A DNA stretch of 46,509 bases from the NCBI GenBank assembly GCA_022821875.1, contig JAJECV010000103.1, positions 1 to 46,509 of the forward strand, read 5' to 3'. This stretch comes from Rhodothermales bacterium (GTDB lineage Bacteria; Bacteroidota; Rhodothermia; Rhodothermales; Bin80). A program made the translations under genes and the position numbers. Below are positions 9,901 to 17,589 of the stretch, piece by piece; position 1 is the first letter of the stretch; each line of letters opens with the position of its first letter. Below the pieces are notes generated by a model. It saw nothing but the letters and a program-made list of their open reading frames with translations. It had not been told where the DNA came from and did not search any database.

Positions 9901-10284
9901 TGGCGTTTCAATACGTTCCAGAAAATCTACATACCCATGCCAGTTCCGCCCCTGCAGCGCTCCCTGATAGATCACATCCACGCCTTTATGGAGCGCAGCA
10001 ACCGTTTCTTCCACTGCATTGGGTCCCTGCACAATGGACACAATTGTCTTGCCTTCTTCTTTGAGGGTGTTCAGATAGTTCAGTTCGTGCTGATTCCCCA
10101 ATTCGCTGAGAAGTTTCAGGTCTTCCGAATCGGGGGTCACCTCAAGGTCTTCCCCGTGCACTTTTCTCAGATCCAGATGGGTAATATGTTTGCATGCAGA
10201 AAACCGCTGAAGGTCTGATGCGTAGAGTTGCAGTGCACCGTCGGATCCGAGTTTCATGAATTCGTTTTGATGATCATGTTGCAA
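6919..10284 (-). CDS. TM0106-type RecB-like nuclease fused to SF1 DNA helicase
   Basis: This is an 1121-residue multidomain protein. Residues 20-230 are a RecB/Cas4-like nuclease with GYVDF (Asp120), the D-x-K pair in VVDTKLKR (140-142) and four iron-sulfur cysteines (Cys31, then Cys216, Cys219/222 and Cys228). Residues 320-510 hold an RNase H-like exonuclease segment starting FYDIEG (Asp326, Glu328). The C-terminal half is a superfamily 1 helicase: Walker A GPPGTGKT at 745-752, DEAGQ at 856-860, GDPCQLPQV, VDKFQGQE and RINVALSRG. This is the full architecture of the TM0106 family, thought to act in DNA repair or foreign-DNA processing. Its start is 114 bp from the divergent sugar dehydrogenase start. 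An ATG at residue 10 is an alternative start. A role in defence is possible but unproven. Confidence 0.88.
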   Translation of the reverse strand: MQHDHQNEFMKLGSDGALQLYASDLQRFSACKHITHLDLRKVHGEDLEVTPDSEDLKLLSELGNQHELNYLNTLKEEGKTIVSIVQGPNAVEETVAALHKGVDVIYQGALQGRNWHGYVDFLERIETPSSLGNYSYEVVDTKLKRVPDPKHILQLVVYSDLLGDLQGLQPEYAHLQLGRGDRSTHRLAEYADYVRQLRERLTQFVDSPEETSPRRCAQCDLCRWRNRCNAQWERDDSLYMVAGIREQQVVRLENAGIKTMAALAKIRKHSKVPKMAPETLQNLHTQARLQVARRKGSKPAAILRPHVNGKGFDLLPEPASGDLFYDIEGNPHYRENAEEGLEYLHGVWYRDQFKAFWAHNHSEEEQRLRDLFKFFQKQIERYPGAHIYHYAPYEMTALRRLTIKYSFGEEILDGWQREKRFVDLYAVVRGGIFTSEENYSLKSLEVFYMESRTGSVTTAAGSIIAYNNWRLKRDAGDPAAAEDLRELEHYNQVDCESTEKLRDWLLSLRTGLVESEPAELGYAQTERSLEQAQVIEDFKEEVQGSALSPRLKKALISLGLFHYREKKPQAWAVFDASTKSSEELIDNTDCLAGLQARGISYPVPAGRSAERRYSFPPQFTKLSVQASACIATEDGGMKTVQIHELDAKKRRLRLRIGKASANHLKGSLDLLPAFAIQTAVIEKALRGLIQRICSGETPPAVRDLLERNAPNLQDPAVLRVDERPSVTRMQQAVRGMRTTVLMVQGPPGTGKTYVSARAILSLVQQGYRIAVSSNSHEAIRNVLIGCMKASREDPSLPTADIVHKVSGRTPKTDHAGIQVTIRNDDSNLLYADIVGGTAWLFCREEMAGEFDYLFIDEAGQVSLANLLGMSVCARNIVMIGDPCQLPQVIQASHPEPANLSCLEWMLGTSGLVKPEKGIFLGETWRMHPKLCRYISGQFYEGRVHPNPATGYQAIHASPLPKAGAYLVPVAHTEPRMQHCEEEGQAIKAVIKRLLKGSWTDREQETRPIKPEDIIVVAPFNAQVNMLRDVLPDEIRVGTVDKFQGQEAAVALVSMTSTSAEDTPRGMEFLLSRNRINVALSRGKALSLVFASPRLLASTCKTTNQIRLVNALCALDTCHQKF

Positions 10285-10330
10285 AGTTACCGCTGTCTGC
10301 TTAATTTATTGGAATCTGCCGGATCAAATG

Positions 10331-10385
10331 CACTTAACGTTAGATCGTTTGTAAAAATATCCGCCTTTGTTAACCATAAAACCTG
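10331..10385 (+). promoter_or_regulatory. Candidate promoter ahead of the sugar dehydrogenase
   Basis: The A/T-rich leader between the divergent RecB-like and sugar-dehydrogenase genes contains TTTG followed 19 bp later by TAACCATA. This only partly fits the Bacteroidota sigma-ABfr consensus (TTTG, 19 bp, TAnnTTTG): the -33 box and the TA of the -7 box match, the TTTG of -7 does not. It is offered as the best candidate, not a confirmed site. Confidence 0.2.
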
Positions 10386-10398
10386 TTCTTTTTGTCTT

Positions 10399-11538
10399 AT
10401 GCGAAGAATTTCCTTGTTCATCCTCCCCGTTTTACTGCTTACGGCCGCCCATTTCTACTGGTCAGATGATCATCTCCATTTAGAAAAAATTACGCTGCCG
10501 GAAGGCTTCACCATTGAGGTCTATGCCGACAGTGTACCGAATGCCCGGCAGATGGCACTCTCCCCGAGCGGGATCCTTTATGTGGGTTCCCGCCAGAGCG
10601 GTACCGTCCACGCAGTTGTGGATTCCGATGGCGATATGCATGCAGAGGAGTTATTCCTCATTGCCGAAGAACTTGAACTGCCCACCGGATTGGCGTACCG
10701 GGACGGATCGCTTTATGTTGCGGCGGTCAGCCAAATTCTGCGTTATGACGATATTGATGCTCAGATTCAGGACCCTCCTGAGCCGGTGGTCGTCGTCGAC
10801 GATCTGCCAACCGAGCGGCACCATGGATGGAAGTTTATTGCGTTTGGCCCCGACGGAAAACTGTACGTACCGGTAGGTGCACCGTGCAATGTTTGTGAAG
10901 AGCCGGATCCTTTTGCCACGGTTCTGCGCATGAACGCAGATGGATCAGAAAGAGAGGTCTACGCACGGGGCATTCGTAACTCGGTCGGCTTTGACTGGCA
11001 TCCGGTCACCGGTGAGTTATGGATTACAGATAACGGGAGCGACAATATCAGTGCTGATCCCGCCATCACCGACAATTTACCCTCCTGCGAACTCAACCAT
11101 GCCCCCGAGCCGGGGCTGCATTTTGGATATCCGTACTATCATCAGGGGGATACTCCCGACCCGGAATTTGGGGAGGGACGCTCTGCAGATGAATTTACCC
11201 TGCCTGCAATTCTGCTCGGCCCCCATGTCGCCCCGCTGGGGATTGATTTCTATACCGGCGGGATGTTTCCGGCAGAATATCAGAATCAGGCCTTCATTGC
11301 GGAGCATGGATCCTGGAATCGCAGGGAGAAAATCGGCTACCGCATCAAGCTGGTTCACTTTGATGAAGCGGGAATGGCGACCGGTCAGGAGGTTTTTGCT
11401 GAGGGTTGGCTGGACGGCCAGGAGGACTGGGGACGGCCCGTGGATGTTGAGACGCTTCCTGATGGATCCATCCTTATCAGCGATGACAAGGCGAACGTAA
11501 TTTACCGTGTCACCTATTCTGACGATGTCGGACGATGA
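10399..11538 (+). CDS. PQQ-dependent sugar dehydrogenase-like (L-sorbosone dehydrogenase type)
   Basis: This encodes a 379-residue exported protein. The ATG at 10399 gives MRRISLFILPVLLLTAAHF, a signal peptide or membrane anchor; more upstream codons are open but lack a leader. The rest is a six-bladed propeller of the soluble glucose dehydrogenase/YliI family, with diagnostic strings LPTGLAYRDGSLYVA, GPDGKLYVPVGAPC, YARGIRNSVGFDWHP and GELWITDNGSDN. These proteins oxidise sugars using pyrroloquinoline quinone in the periplasm. It stands alone on the plus strand, divergent from the RecB-like gene. Without PQQ biosynthesis genes nearby the cofactor would come from elsewhere. Confidence 0.85.
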   Translation: MRRISLFILPVLLLTAAHFYWSDDHLHLEKITLPEGFTIEVYADSVPNARQMALSPSGILYVGSRQSGTVHAVVDSDGDMHAEELFLIAEELELPTGLAYRDGSLYVAAVSQILRYDDIDAQIQDPPEPVVVVDDLPTERHHGWKFIAFGPDGKLYVPVGAPCNVCEEPDPFATVLRMNADGSEREVYARGIRNSVGFDWHPVTGELWITDNGSDNISADPAITDNLPSCELNHAPEPGLHFGYPYYHQGDTPDPEFGEGRSADEFTLPAILLGPHVAPLGIDFYTGGMFPAEYQNQAFIAEHGSWNRREKIGYRIKLVHFDEAGMATGQEVFAEGWLDGQEDWGRPVDVETLPDGSILISDDKANVIYRVTYSDDVGR

Positions 11539-11728
11539 GCAAGTAGATTTCGGGATATGAGTATGTACAGGTCATGCTCCCACACCAAGTTGCACGATCC
11601 AGTATCAGGACAGCGACCCGCTGTGCCGTGCAGCGATGACATTCAAAGTCAGGCTGGCGAACGCGTTCAGTTGTGGCAGATCTGGATCACAGCTTCCACT
11701 CGTGTCTACTAAATCTGTCAACCTGCAA

Positions 11729-12715
11729 ATGTCGGAGCGCACCTCCAGAAATCGAACTTTGACATGTACTCCAGAGGAGCGCCGTGAATTATCCAAAACA
11801 ATTTTGCGGATTGAAAACGCTGTTAACCCTCAAGATATATGTTGCCAGCTGATCGGAGGAGATTTCTTTGAGGTTGCTCCTCATCTTCCAAGTCAATTTA
11901 TTGACCTGGTCATCCTTGATCCGCCGTACAATCTGACAAAAAATTTCAACGGAATTTGTTTTAGAGAACTGGACGCTGACAAGTACAGGTCATGGTTTCG
12001 GAGAGTTATAGAACTGCTCGTTCCCATGATGAAGCCCAATGCCACGGCGTATGTGTGTTCGGACTGGAAGACATCCACATTGATTTTCCCGATTCTGGAA
12101 GAGCAGTTTTTCGTTCGAAACCGAATTACCTGGGAACGGGAAAAAGGGCGAGGTGCAAAACGAAACTGGAAAAACAATACGGAAGACATATGGTTCTGCA
12201 CCAACTCTAAGGACTACTACTTCAATGTGGATGTAGTAAAACTGAAGCGCAAAGTATTCGCCCCCTACCGTGTGAAGGGAGAACCAAAAGACTGGAGACA
12301 TGAATACGATGGGAACTATCGGTTAACGTATCCATCCAACCTATGGACTGACCTGACAATACCGTTCTGGTCCATGCCTGAGAATACTCCCCACCCTACC
12401 CAAAAACCAGAAAAATTGTTAGCAAAATTGATTCTTGCCAGTTCTAAAAAAGCTGATTTTGTATTTGATCCGTTCCTGGGAAGCGGGACATCTGCCGTGG
12501 TTGCACAGAAGCTGGGGAGAAGTTGGTGCGGGATTGACATCAATTCAGAATACCTCTGCTGGGCAAGAAAACGTATCTCTACCGTACGCCATGACTCAAC
12601 GATTCAGGGCTATAGCGATGGTGTCTTTTGGGAGAGAAATTCTTCACCTCAACTGAGAAAGACACCTGTTGTAGAGGTACGAGAAGATCCTTCCCGGTTA
12701 ACTCTGCTCGAATGA
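11729..12715 (+). CDS. Beta-class site-specific DNA methyltransferase (N6-A or N4-C)
   Basis: This is an intact amino-methyltransferase of the beta arrangement, with the catalytic motif first and the SAM motif last. DPPY lies about 64 residues from the chosen start (VILDPPYNL), followed by a variable target-recognition stretch, then HPTQKPEKL and DPFLGSGTSAVVAQ, then GIDINSEYL. I chose the ATG at 11729 (MSERTSRNRTLTC) because the relic copy at 20.68 kb shows homology only from this point; an ATG at 11636 is also in frame. It would methylate DNA at a short unknown site. The stop codon overlaps the ATG of a broken endonuclease-like gene, so it was once half of a type II restriction-modification pair and is now probably an orphan. 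Confidence 0.9.
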   Translation: MSERTSRNRTLTCTPEERRELSKTILRIENAVNPQDICCQLIGGDFFEVAPHLPSQFIDLVILDPPYNLTKNFNGICFRELDADKYRSWFRRVIELLVPMMKPNATAYVCSDWKTSTLIFPILEEQFFVRNRITWEREKGRGAKRNWKNNTEDIWFCTNSKDYYFNVDVVKLKRKVFAPYRVKGEPKDWRHEYDGNYRLTYPSNLWTDLTIPFWSMPENTPHPTQKPEKLLAKLILASSKKADFVFDPFLGSGTSAVVAQKLGRSWCGIDINSEYLCWARKRISTVRHDSTIQGYSDGVFWERNSSPQLRKTPVVEVREDPSRLTLLE

Positions 12716-12944
12716 GCTCCAACTTCTATTCTCAGGGACATAGCGAACAGGTGGCCGTTGCAATCAAAGATTACCTAAATTCCCAAGAAGGATTTCTTTC
12801 TCCTGAAACTGCCATAGTCCGAGAGCAGTTGGAGATGCGCTGGCACCTTTGGTAGCCAACAAGCTTGAGAATTTTCTTGGAAACTGGTGTAGAGACTATT
12901 CGCATGAATTCGTACGCCGTTCTATGGCCGATTCTGGCGAGTAA
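12712..12944 (+). pseudogene. Frameshifted remnant of the cognate restriction endonuclease
   Basis: An ATG overlaps the methyltransferase stop (GAATGAGC), the classic coupling of modification and restriction genes. The frame reads MSSNFYSQGHSEQVAVAIKD, then continues to codon 48 and stops. Near 12820 the neighbouring frame takes over with SPRAVGDALAPLVANKLENF and CRDYSHEFVRRSMAD before stopping at 12944. The SPRAVGDA and FxRRxMAD strings recur in type II endonucleases as I remember them, which makes this the likely cognate enzyme, but I cannot name the subfamily. The catalytic core downstream is missing and replaced by unrelated DNA, so the enzyme is dead. Confidence 0.55.
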
Positions 12945-13088
12945 GCCGGTCGCTCTGCTTCATGCGGTAAGTTTACTCCGGCCGATTGATGCGGCCATAT
13001 TTAATGTAGAGAATACTGGATGTGTCCTGCAACAATCAGGATATCAAACAGTATTCCCGTGAGTTGTTAGCATCTTTGTAAATTAAAA

Positions 13089-13463
13089 ATGGACAGACTT
13101 CTCAAAAGGATTGCTGCTGCCATCACACTTCCCTTGATCAGTGTGGCAGCATACTGGTTAGAACTTAATGGTCAATGGACTGGAACCCAATTGTTCGCAG
13201 CATTGGGCATTGGGGCCATCACAGGTATGGTCTTTTACATGTATGCCCCTGTAGCCCACAAAGTTAAGCGCGGGACAATGATCTGGTCACTCGGGCTACT
13301 GCTCGTCATCTTACTCTGCACTACCGGGGGACTGCTGAATGTGTATCTTGGCCAGGCGTGGGGAAAGCCGGTATTTGTTTTCTTTCTGCTTCTTCCCTCA
13401 TTTCACATGTTTTGTCAGCGCATCTATAAGCGTCCTAAAGGAAGCCTTGCGTGGACACTCTGA
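13089..13463 (+). CDS. Four-helix integral membrane protein, unknown
   Basis: This 124-residue protein has about four predicted membrane helices (for example ITLPLISVAAYWL, ALGIGAITGMVFYMY, LGLLLVILLCTTGGLL and FVFFLLLPSFHMF). It shares its layout with the minus-strand protein at 19082-19525: a short M-D/N-R-L start, a helix, a pro-rich loop before a basic patch (APVAHKVKRG versus FPLSRKIERF), and W-S-L/F-G at the next helix. The two are therefore diverged members of one family. The other copy is paired with a Cys-rich protein while this one is alone, which would fit an orphan immunity gene. That is speculation; no function is known. Confidence 0.55.
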   Translation: MDRLLKRIAAAITLPLISVAAYWLELNGQWTGTQLFAALGIGAITGMVFYMYAPVAHKVKRGTMIWSLGLLLVILLCTTGGLLNVYLGQAWGKPVFVFFLLLPSFHMFCQRIYKRPKGSLAWTL

Positions 13464-14018
13464 TACATCACAGATATCTCTTTTCTGTGCTCCTATGCTC
13501 ATCCATGGACACAGAAAAACATCTCCATCATAAATGGACGGGCGTATTTCCATGATCAGTTCTGGTACCGTATTGCTGAATCTTGGAATGACGACGAACT
13601 ATCATACCTGGACAAAAATCTGGAGATGTTTCAAGCATGAGAATACTTCTCACCAAGGATGTCGTGTCCAAAAAATGAACGGAAGAATCCTCCTTAAAAA
13701 GGGAACGATCTAATGCTGACTAACGGAAAATCTCAGGGCAGTATACCTGCGGTAACAGGAATGACTATGACAGCCAAACTATCCAGCACAGACATAAATT
13801 CCTGATCACAAGCTGCACAAAAAATCGTCACAGAGGATGCTCCCTGTAAAATTTCATTCATTTTGCAGTAGAGGAGGCGCGTACGAAGCTCATCTTCTTA
13901 AACAAGTTATGCAACCCTGCCGTTCTGGGGAGTGATACAGGATCTGGCGCATTCTGTCCATCTTCTTGACGGGGGATTGGGAATTCTGACGGCACCTGTC
14001 CACAGACAGAAGGCTATG
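13464..14018. other. Gene-poor stretch with coding debris
   Basis: There is no intact gene here. Between about 13527 and 13640 the plus strand reads a coding-like fragment (AYFHDQFWYRIAESWNDDEL) ending in a stop, probably the tail of a lost gene that I do not recognise. Next follows a diverged fragment of the DUF1640-like repeat (separate entry). From 13800 to 14018 I see nothing. Confidence 0.4.
13640..13790 (-). pseudogene. Decayed 3' fragment of the DUF1640-like repeat
   Basis: This segment aligns with the downstream end of the three repeat copies at 17.5, 18.4 and 20.1 kb: shared strings include ccaaggatg, aaatctcagggca and atacctgcgg. The minus strand still encodes LAVIVIPVTAGILP before a stop, matching LAVIGVLVAAGVLP at the end of the 17.6 kb gene. 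The N-terminal half is gone. It marks an older copy of the same mobile or duplicating unit. Confidence 0.5.
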
Positions 14019-14385
14019 CTATTTTCGAAAGTATTGCTTCCCGTTCCACCTTCCAGTTATAGGGGGGCACCTGTACAGTTCGGGGCCCGGCATCTTTCCG
14101 ATCCGTCTCAATACATCTTCCAAGGTTACTCCGCGGGATTCACACTGTATAACCTCCGGACACGGAGCAGAGATTAGGCCTCCCTGCCTGAACATGGTGT
14201 TCGATCCGGCAAACAGATCGTTCTTCCGCCTCCATACAACGGGTTGAATCCGGTTCTCCGCAAGGCTGTGATCAATCTCAACGGTTCCATTCCCGGTTAA
14301 TCGCATCAACTGCCCCCGCCGATTCAGCGTATAGCAGACGGCGGTATGCCAGAGCGCTCCCTCCGTCGTTGAACGCTTTTAAGAG
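14019..14385 (-). pseudogene. IS66-family transposase C-terminal relic
   Basis: The minus strand keeps the C-terminal end of an IS66 TnpC-type transposase: NRRGQLMRLTGNGTVEIDHS, LAENRIQPVVWRRKNDLFAG and LEDVLRRIGKMP. These correspond to the family's DGxxEIDNNxxENAIRP, GRKNYLFAGS and YLxDVLxRI blocks, the region holding the last catalytic Glu. The rest of the element and both ends are missing, and the frame degrades downstream, so it cannot move. It shows that insertion elements helped shape this island. Confidence 0.7.
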
Positions 14386-14486
14386 ACGATTGCCGCAGTA
14401 ACCATGAGCGTGTAGGATATAGGACAGGAGGGAACTCCGCCGCCCTCATACCGTCTAATCTCTGCCATAGACTCCTATTGCATCCC

Positions 14487-15650
14487 ATGAGTGGATCCGC
14501 ATCCCCCGCTCCTCGACCCTATACCCCCGCCTTTGACCGCGGAGAGGCACGGTACTTTCACGGCCGGGATGATGTTCTGAAGAAGTTCAGAACAATCCTG
14601 AATCGGTCAAAGCCGGCCAATACCGGCACGACTATGATGATTCAGGCAGCACCCGGTGCGGGAAAGACCGCCCTGCTTACCGAATGTGCCCGGATTGCGG
14701 GTCTGCAGGGATGGCAGGTGGCGGAGATGGAGCCTATTGACCTTCTGGATGCGAATGAACTGCATAATGCGGTGCGCTCGTCCTGGAAGGTCTGGCGCCC
14801 CTGGCTAAAGGGGATGTCTGCCGGTATCAATGTAGGCCTGGCCAGCGTGGAAGTGGAGTTTGGCAGGAAGGCATCCACTCCTCTGGCGGGACTCAAGGAG
14901 GGCACTACACCACTTTTGCTCCTGCTGGATGAGGCCCAGGAACTGATAGATATCCCGAGTGAGCCGCCCCTTCCGTTCATGAGGGCGAAATCCCTCCTTA
15001 CGTCTATCCATAACGGCCGGGTCACCCGCCCGGTGATTCTGATCGCCGCCGGTCTTGGTGGAACCGGCGAGGCCTTTACGCGACTGGCAATGTCTCGAAG
15101 CGGAAAAGGGTACCAGATTGATCTGGTGCCTCTTCGCAAAACACCCACGCGTGCAGTGATTCAGGATTGGCTCATAGAGGAAGGCGGCGCAAAGGGGGAT
15201 CCAACGATCTGGATTGACGCAATTGCGTCGGAAACGTACGGCTGGCCGCAGCACATCATGGCCTATGTGGAGCCCGCTATCGACTATCTCAGGGCGCATG
15301 CAGGGCAGATGACCCCGGCGGGACTGGACGCGGTGATTCACGAGGGACGGGAGGCGAGGAGGGAGTATTATGAGGGGAGGGTTTCCGAATTCATTGTGGA
15401 AGAACGTGAGACTCTCGCACGAGCTCTCGCACGCCCCGGCCCGAATGGGTTCCGGTATACAGACATTCTGGAATCCTTATCGAAAGATGTCGGAAGTGAG
15501 CGGGCGGAACACATATTCGTGCGTGCTCTCCATAAGGGCGTGATTGACAAGAAAAAGGGATATTTTGTGGTCCCAATCCCGTCCATGCATGACTGGTTGC
15601 AACAGAAATACGGGCCCGACTGCGGTACGCTCAACCGACCATCGGGCTGA
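14487..15650 (+). CDS. AAA ATPase of a defence-type P-loop family
   Basis: This encodes a 387-residue ATPase starting at the ATG at 14487 (a TTG three codons earlier is an alternative). It opens with a conserved RGEARYFHGRDDVLKKF, then Walker A APGAGKTALL (GAGKT 57-61) and Walker B LLLLLDEAQE (144-152), followed by sensor-like LIAAGLGGTGEAF and a helical lid. The C-terminal part (after residue 280) has WLIEEGGAKGD, then ETYGWPQHIM and an RSRE-poor winged-helix-like segment ending VVPIPSMHDWLQQKYG. The layout is that of single-gene STAND/ORC-like ATPases. It is alone, with no effector domain. A decayed paralogue lies at 45.3-46.1 kb. Function unknown; DNA- or peptide-binding regulation is possible. 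Confidence 0.75.
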   Translation: MSGSASPAPRPYTPAFDRGEARYFHGRDDVLKKFRTILNRSKPANTGTTMMIQAAPGAGKTALLTECARIAGLQGWQVAEMEPIDLLDANELHNAVRSSWKVWRPWLKGMSAGINVGLASVEVEFGRKASTPLAGLKEGTTPLLLLLDEAQELIDIPSEPPLPFMRAKSLLTSIHNGRVTRPVILIAAGLGGTGEAFTRLAMSRSGKGYQIDLVPLRKTPTRAVIQDWLIEEGGAKGDPTIWIDAIASETYGWPQHIMAYVEPAIDYLRAHAGQMTPAGLDAVIHEGREARREYYEGRVSEFIVEERETLARALARPGPNGFRYTDILESLSKDVGSERAEHIFVRALHKGVIDKKKGYFVVPIPSMHDWLQQKYGPDCGTLNRPSG

Positions 15651-15967
15651 CATATCCCTGACTGATGCACGAACGCTAAGGAACACGAATGCACCTGTAA
15701 TCTCATACCCCCTCCAGCCGCCCATTCCCCTTCGTTAGCCGTTGTTTCTCACCGATACCGCCCGCCTATAGAATTCCTGCTACATGTTTGAAAATCTTGC
15801 CTGTTTACTACAAGAGTTTGCAGACCATAGCTGTACTTTTGATTTAGATATTGAAATTGGCGGTATCTGCCGAATGCTTGAACTTCAGTAATTTTCCAAG
15901 GTGTGAGTTCGCAATGACAGTTAATTTTGAAAGCGACACATTCTCAAAAGATTGAACTCCAAGAGAT
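15651..15967. other. Intergenic, nothing recognised
   Basis: These 317 bp between the AAA ATPase and the MmeI-like relic hold no convincing open frame, hairpin terminator or RNA gene that I can see. The final 150 bp are A/T-rich and would have contained the promoter of the relic. Confidence 0.5.
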
Positions 15968-17019
15968 ATGACCATGCAACTGAGTTGGAATGAAATACGT
16001 GTGAGGGCGGCTGAATTCGGCAGAAATTTTGCTGACGCACACTATGAAAAAGGTGAGATGCAGACCTAACGTGAACCGTTCAGAAAGGCATATAGCCATT
16101 GCCTTTGTTTCCACGAATTCAATCACGCAGGGCGAACAGGTATCGCATCTTTGGCCATTGCTGCTTGAGCGATACGCGTTGGATATATTATTTGCACATC
16201 GAACTTTCGGATGGGGGTCTGATGCACGCGGAAAAGCCCATGTCAAAGTAGTCATCGCAGGTTTGGTAAAAGCACAATTTCTGAAAGGAGAATGTTCGCT
16301 TTTGACTACGAGGATGTGGATGCTGAACCTGATCATATCAAGCTCAAATCAATTTCCCCCTATCTGATTGACGCGGGCAGGCTTAAGAACTCTAAATTGG
16401 TCGTCAGTGCACAGAGAAATCCAATTGAAGAAGTTCCAAAGTGTAAGTACGGGAATAAACCCGCCGATGGCGGCGGGCTGCTTTTGAATGCGGATGAACG
16501 CGACCAGTTACTGGAAAGTAACCCCGAATTCAGGCCATTTGTAAGGCGCCTGATTCGGGCAAAAGATTATCTGAATGGGGTTTACAGTTATTGCCTGTGG
16601 CTCGTTGATGTACCCCCGCAATTCATTCGATCAACACCGTTTGTGCTTCATAGAGTGAAGCAGGTCAGAGAATTTTGACTCAGGAGCAGGAAGCAGCAGA
16701 CAAGAGAGGCCGCCAATTATCCTCACTTATTTACTGAAATCCGGCAGCCGAAGAAGAACTATATCGTCATCCCGCGAGTCTCATCCGAGCGAAGACAGTA
16801 CGTTCCGTTTGGTTTCTTTGAAGCTGATGATATTGTTCACGATACCTGCACATGTGTTCCAGACGGAGGCCTGGATATATTCTCAACGATGCTCTCGGCA
16901 ATGCATATGTGCTGGATGCGCTACACTTGCGGGAGGCTGAAAAACGATTATCGCTACGCAAACACATTGGTGTACAACACCTTCCCATGGCCTGAATTCA
17001 ACATCAAATCCAAGGCCAA
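15968..17019 (+). pseudogene. MmeI-like type IIL restriction-modification relic
   Basis: Pieces of an MmeI-family class I SAM-dependent methyltransferase/endonuclease lie in order but in different frames. The N-terminus MTMQLSWNEIRVRAAEF (15968-16066) stops abruptly at TAA 16067. Then NRSERHIAIAFVSTNSITQG and ALDILFAHRTFGW follow, then DAGRLKNSKLVV, NKPADGGGLLL and YCLWLVDVP (16292-16678), then VSSERRQYVPFGFF, CGRLKNDYRYANT and YNTFPWPE. A full family member is about 900 residues. Here several hundred residues (nuclease, SAM site, NPPY) are deleted after residue 33 and at least two frameshifts follow. The 3' end stops just after FPWPE, where it runs straight into an opposite-facing DUF1640-like fragment, so a recombination joined two truncated genes. 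Confidence 0.8.
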
Positions 17020-17169
17020 ATGTACAAAATCCTTCGTAGCAAGGCTGGCATTTTGCTGATTCACGGCATCTGCAAGGGTGTCCTGAACAACATCAGCAAA
17101 AGCCTCGGCTTGTTCTCGGTTGATCCCCGACTTGGACAGCCTGCGGACAATAGAAAGTGTGTTGATCAT
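17020..17169 (-). pseudogene. Truncated DUF1640-like gene, N-terminal 50 codons
   Basis: The minus strand reads MINTLSIVRRLSKSGINREQ, then AEAFADVVQDTLADAV and SLATKDFVH. This matches the N-terminus of the three related genes (MTDTLSIANNLSNAGV, EQAEAIAKSI, DLATKDFVHGE). Homology ends exactly at the KDFVH codons, where the MmeI-like relic begins on the other strand, so the coiled coil and membrane helix are lost. The frame runs on for about 20 unrelated codons into the relic. Confidence 0.6.
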
Positions 17170-17589
17170 GTCTCTGTAATTGATTTAGAAGGGATACATT
17201 CTCTATTGGTTTTGGTTCCGGGCCATATTTAGACACACAACCAGACAAAGAGATACTGATGCCAAAGATAAGGATCTGATCGCTTAGATCAGGGGAAGTT
17301 GATTCCACGATTCAAATGTGCCACCCTGTAGAACCTCATCAGAAGGGCAATCACCCGCTACACCCATCTGAGGATACACGACCAACCCTCCGAGATCATC
17401 TTGGCTTCAATGCTACTAGGATGTAACGCTGCGCTGAACCCATAAACTCGTTTTTTCATGCCTGCCTACGCCAAAAGCGGAGACAACTCAAGCCCCATAT
17501 ACTCCATGCCAAGGATGTAGTCTCCAGAAATGAACATGTGCCCACCTGAAACGAAGATAGAATCATTCCTTCCTGATTACTGAGAAATC
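17170..17589. other. Upstream part of repeat copy A, no gene
   Basis: No intact gene is seen here. Most of the stretch belongs to the first copy of the tandem repeat unit and has a close counterpart at 18.05-18.43 kb, including the shared strings cacccatctgaggatacacg and accaaccctccgagatcatc. Confidence 0.5.

Noticed and set aside
9367..10218. 283-codon open frame on the plus strand
   Set aside because: It is antisense to the RecB-like nuclease domain and encodes no known motif.
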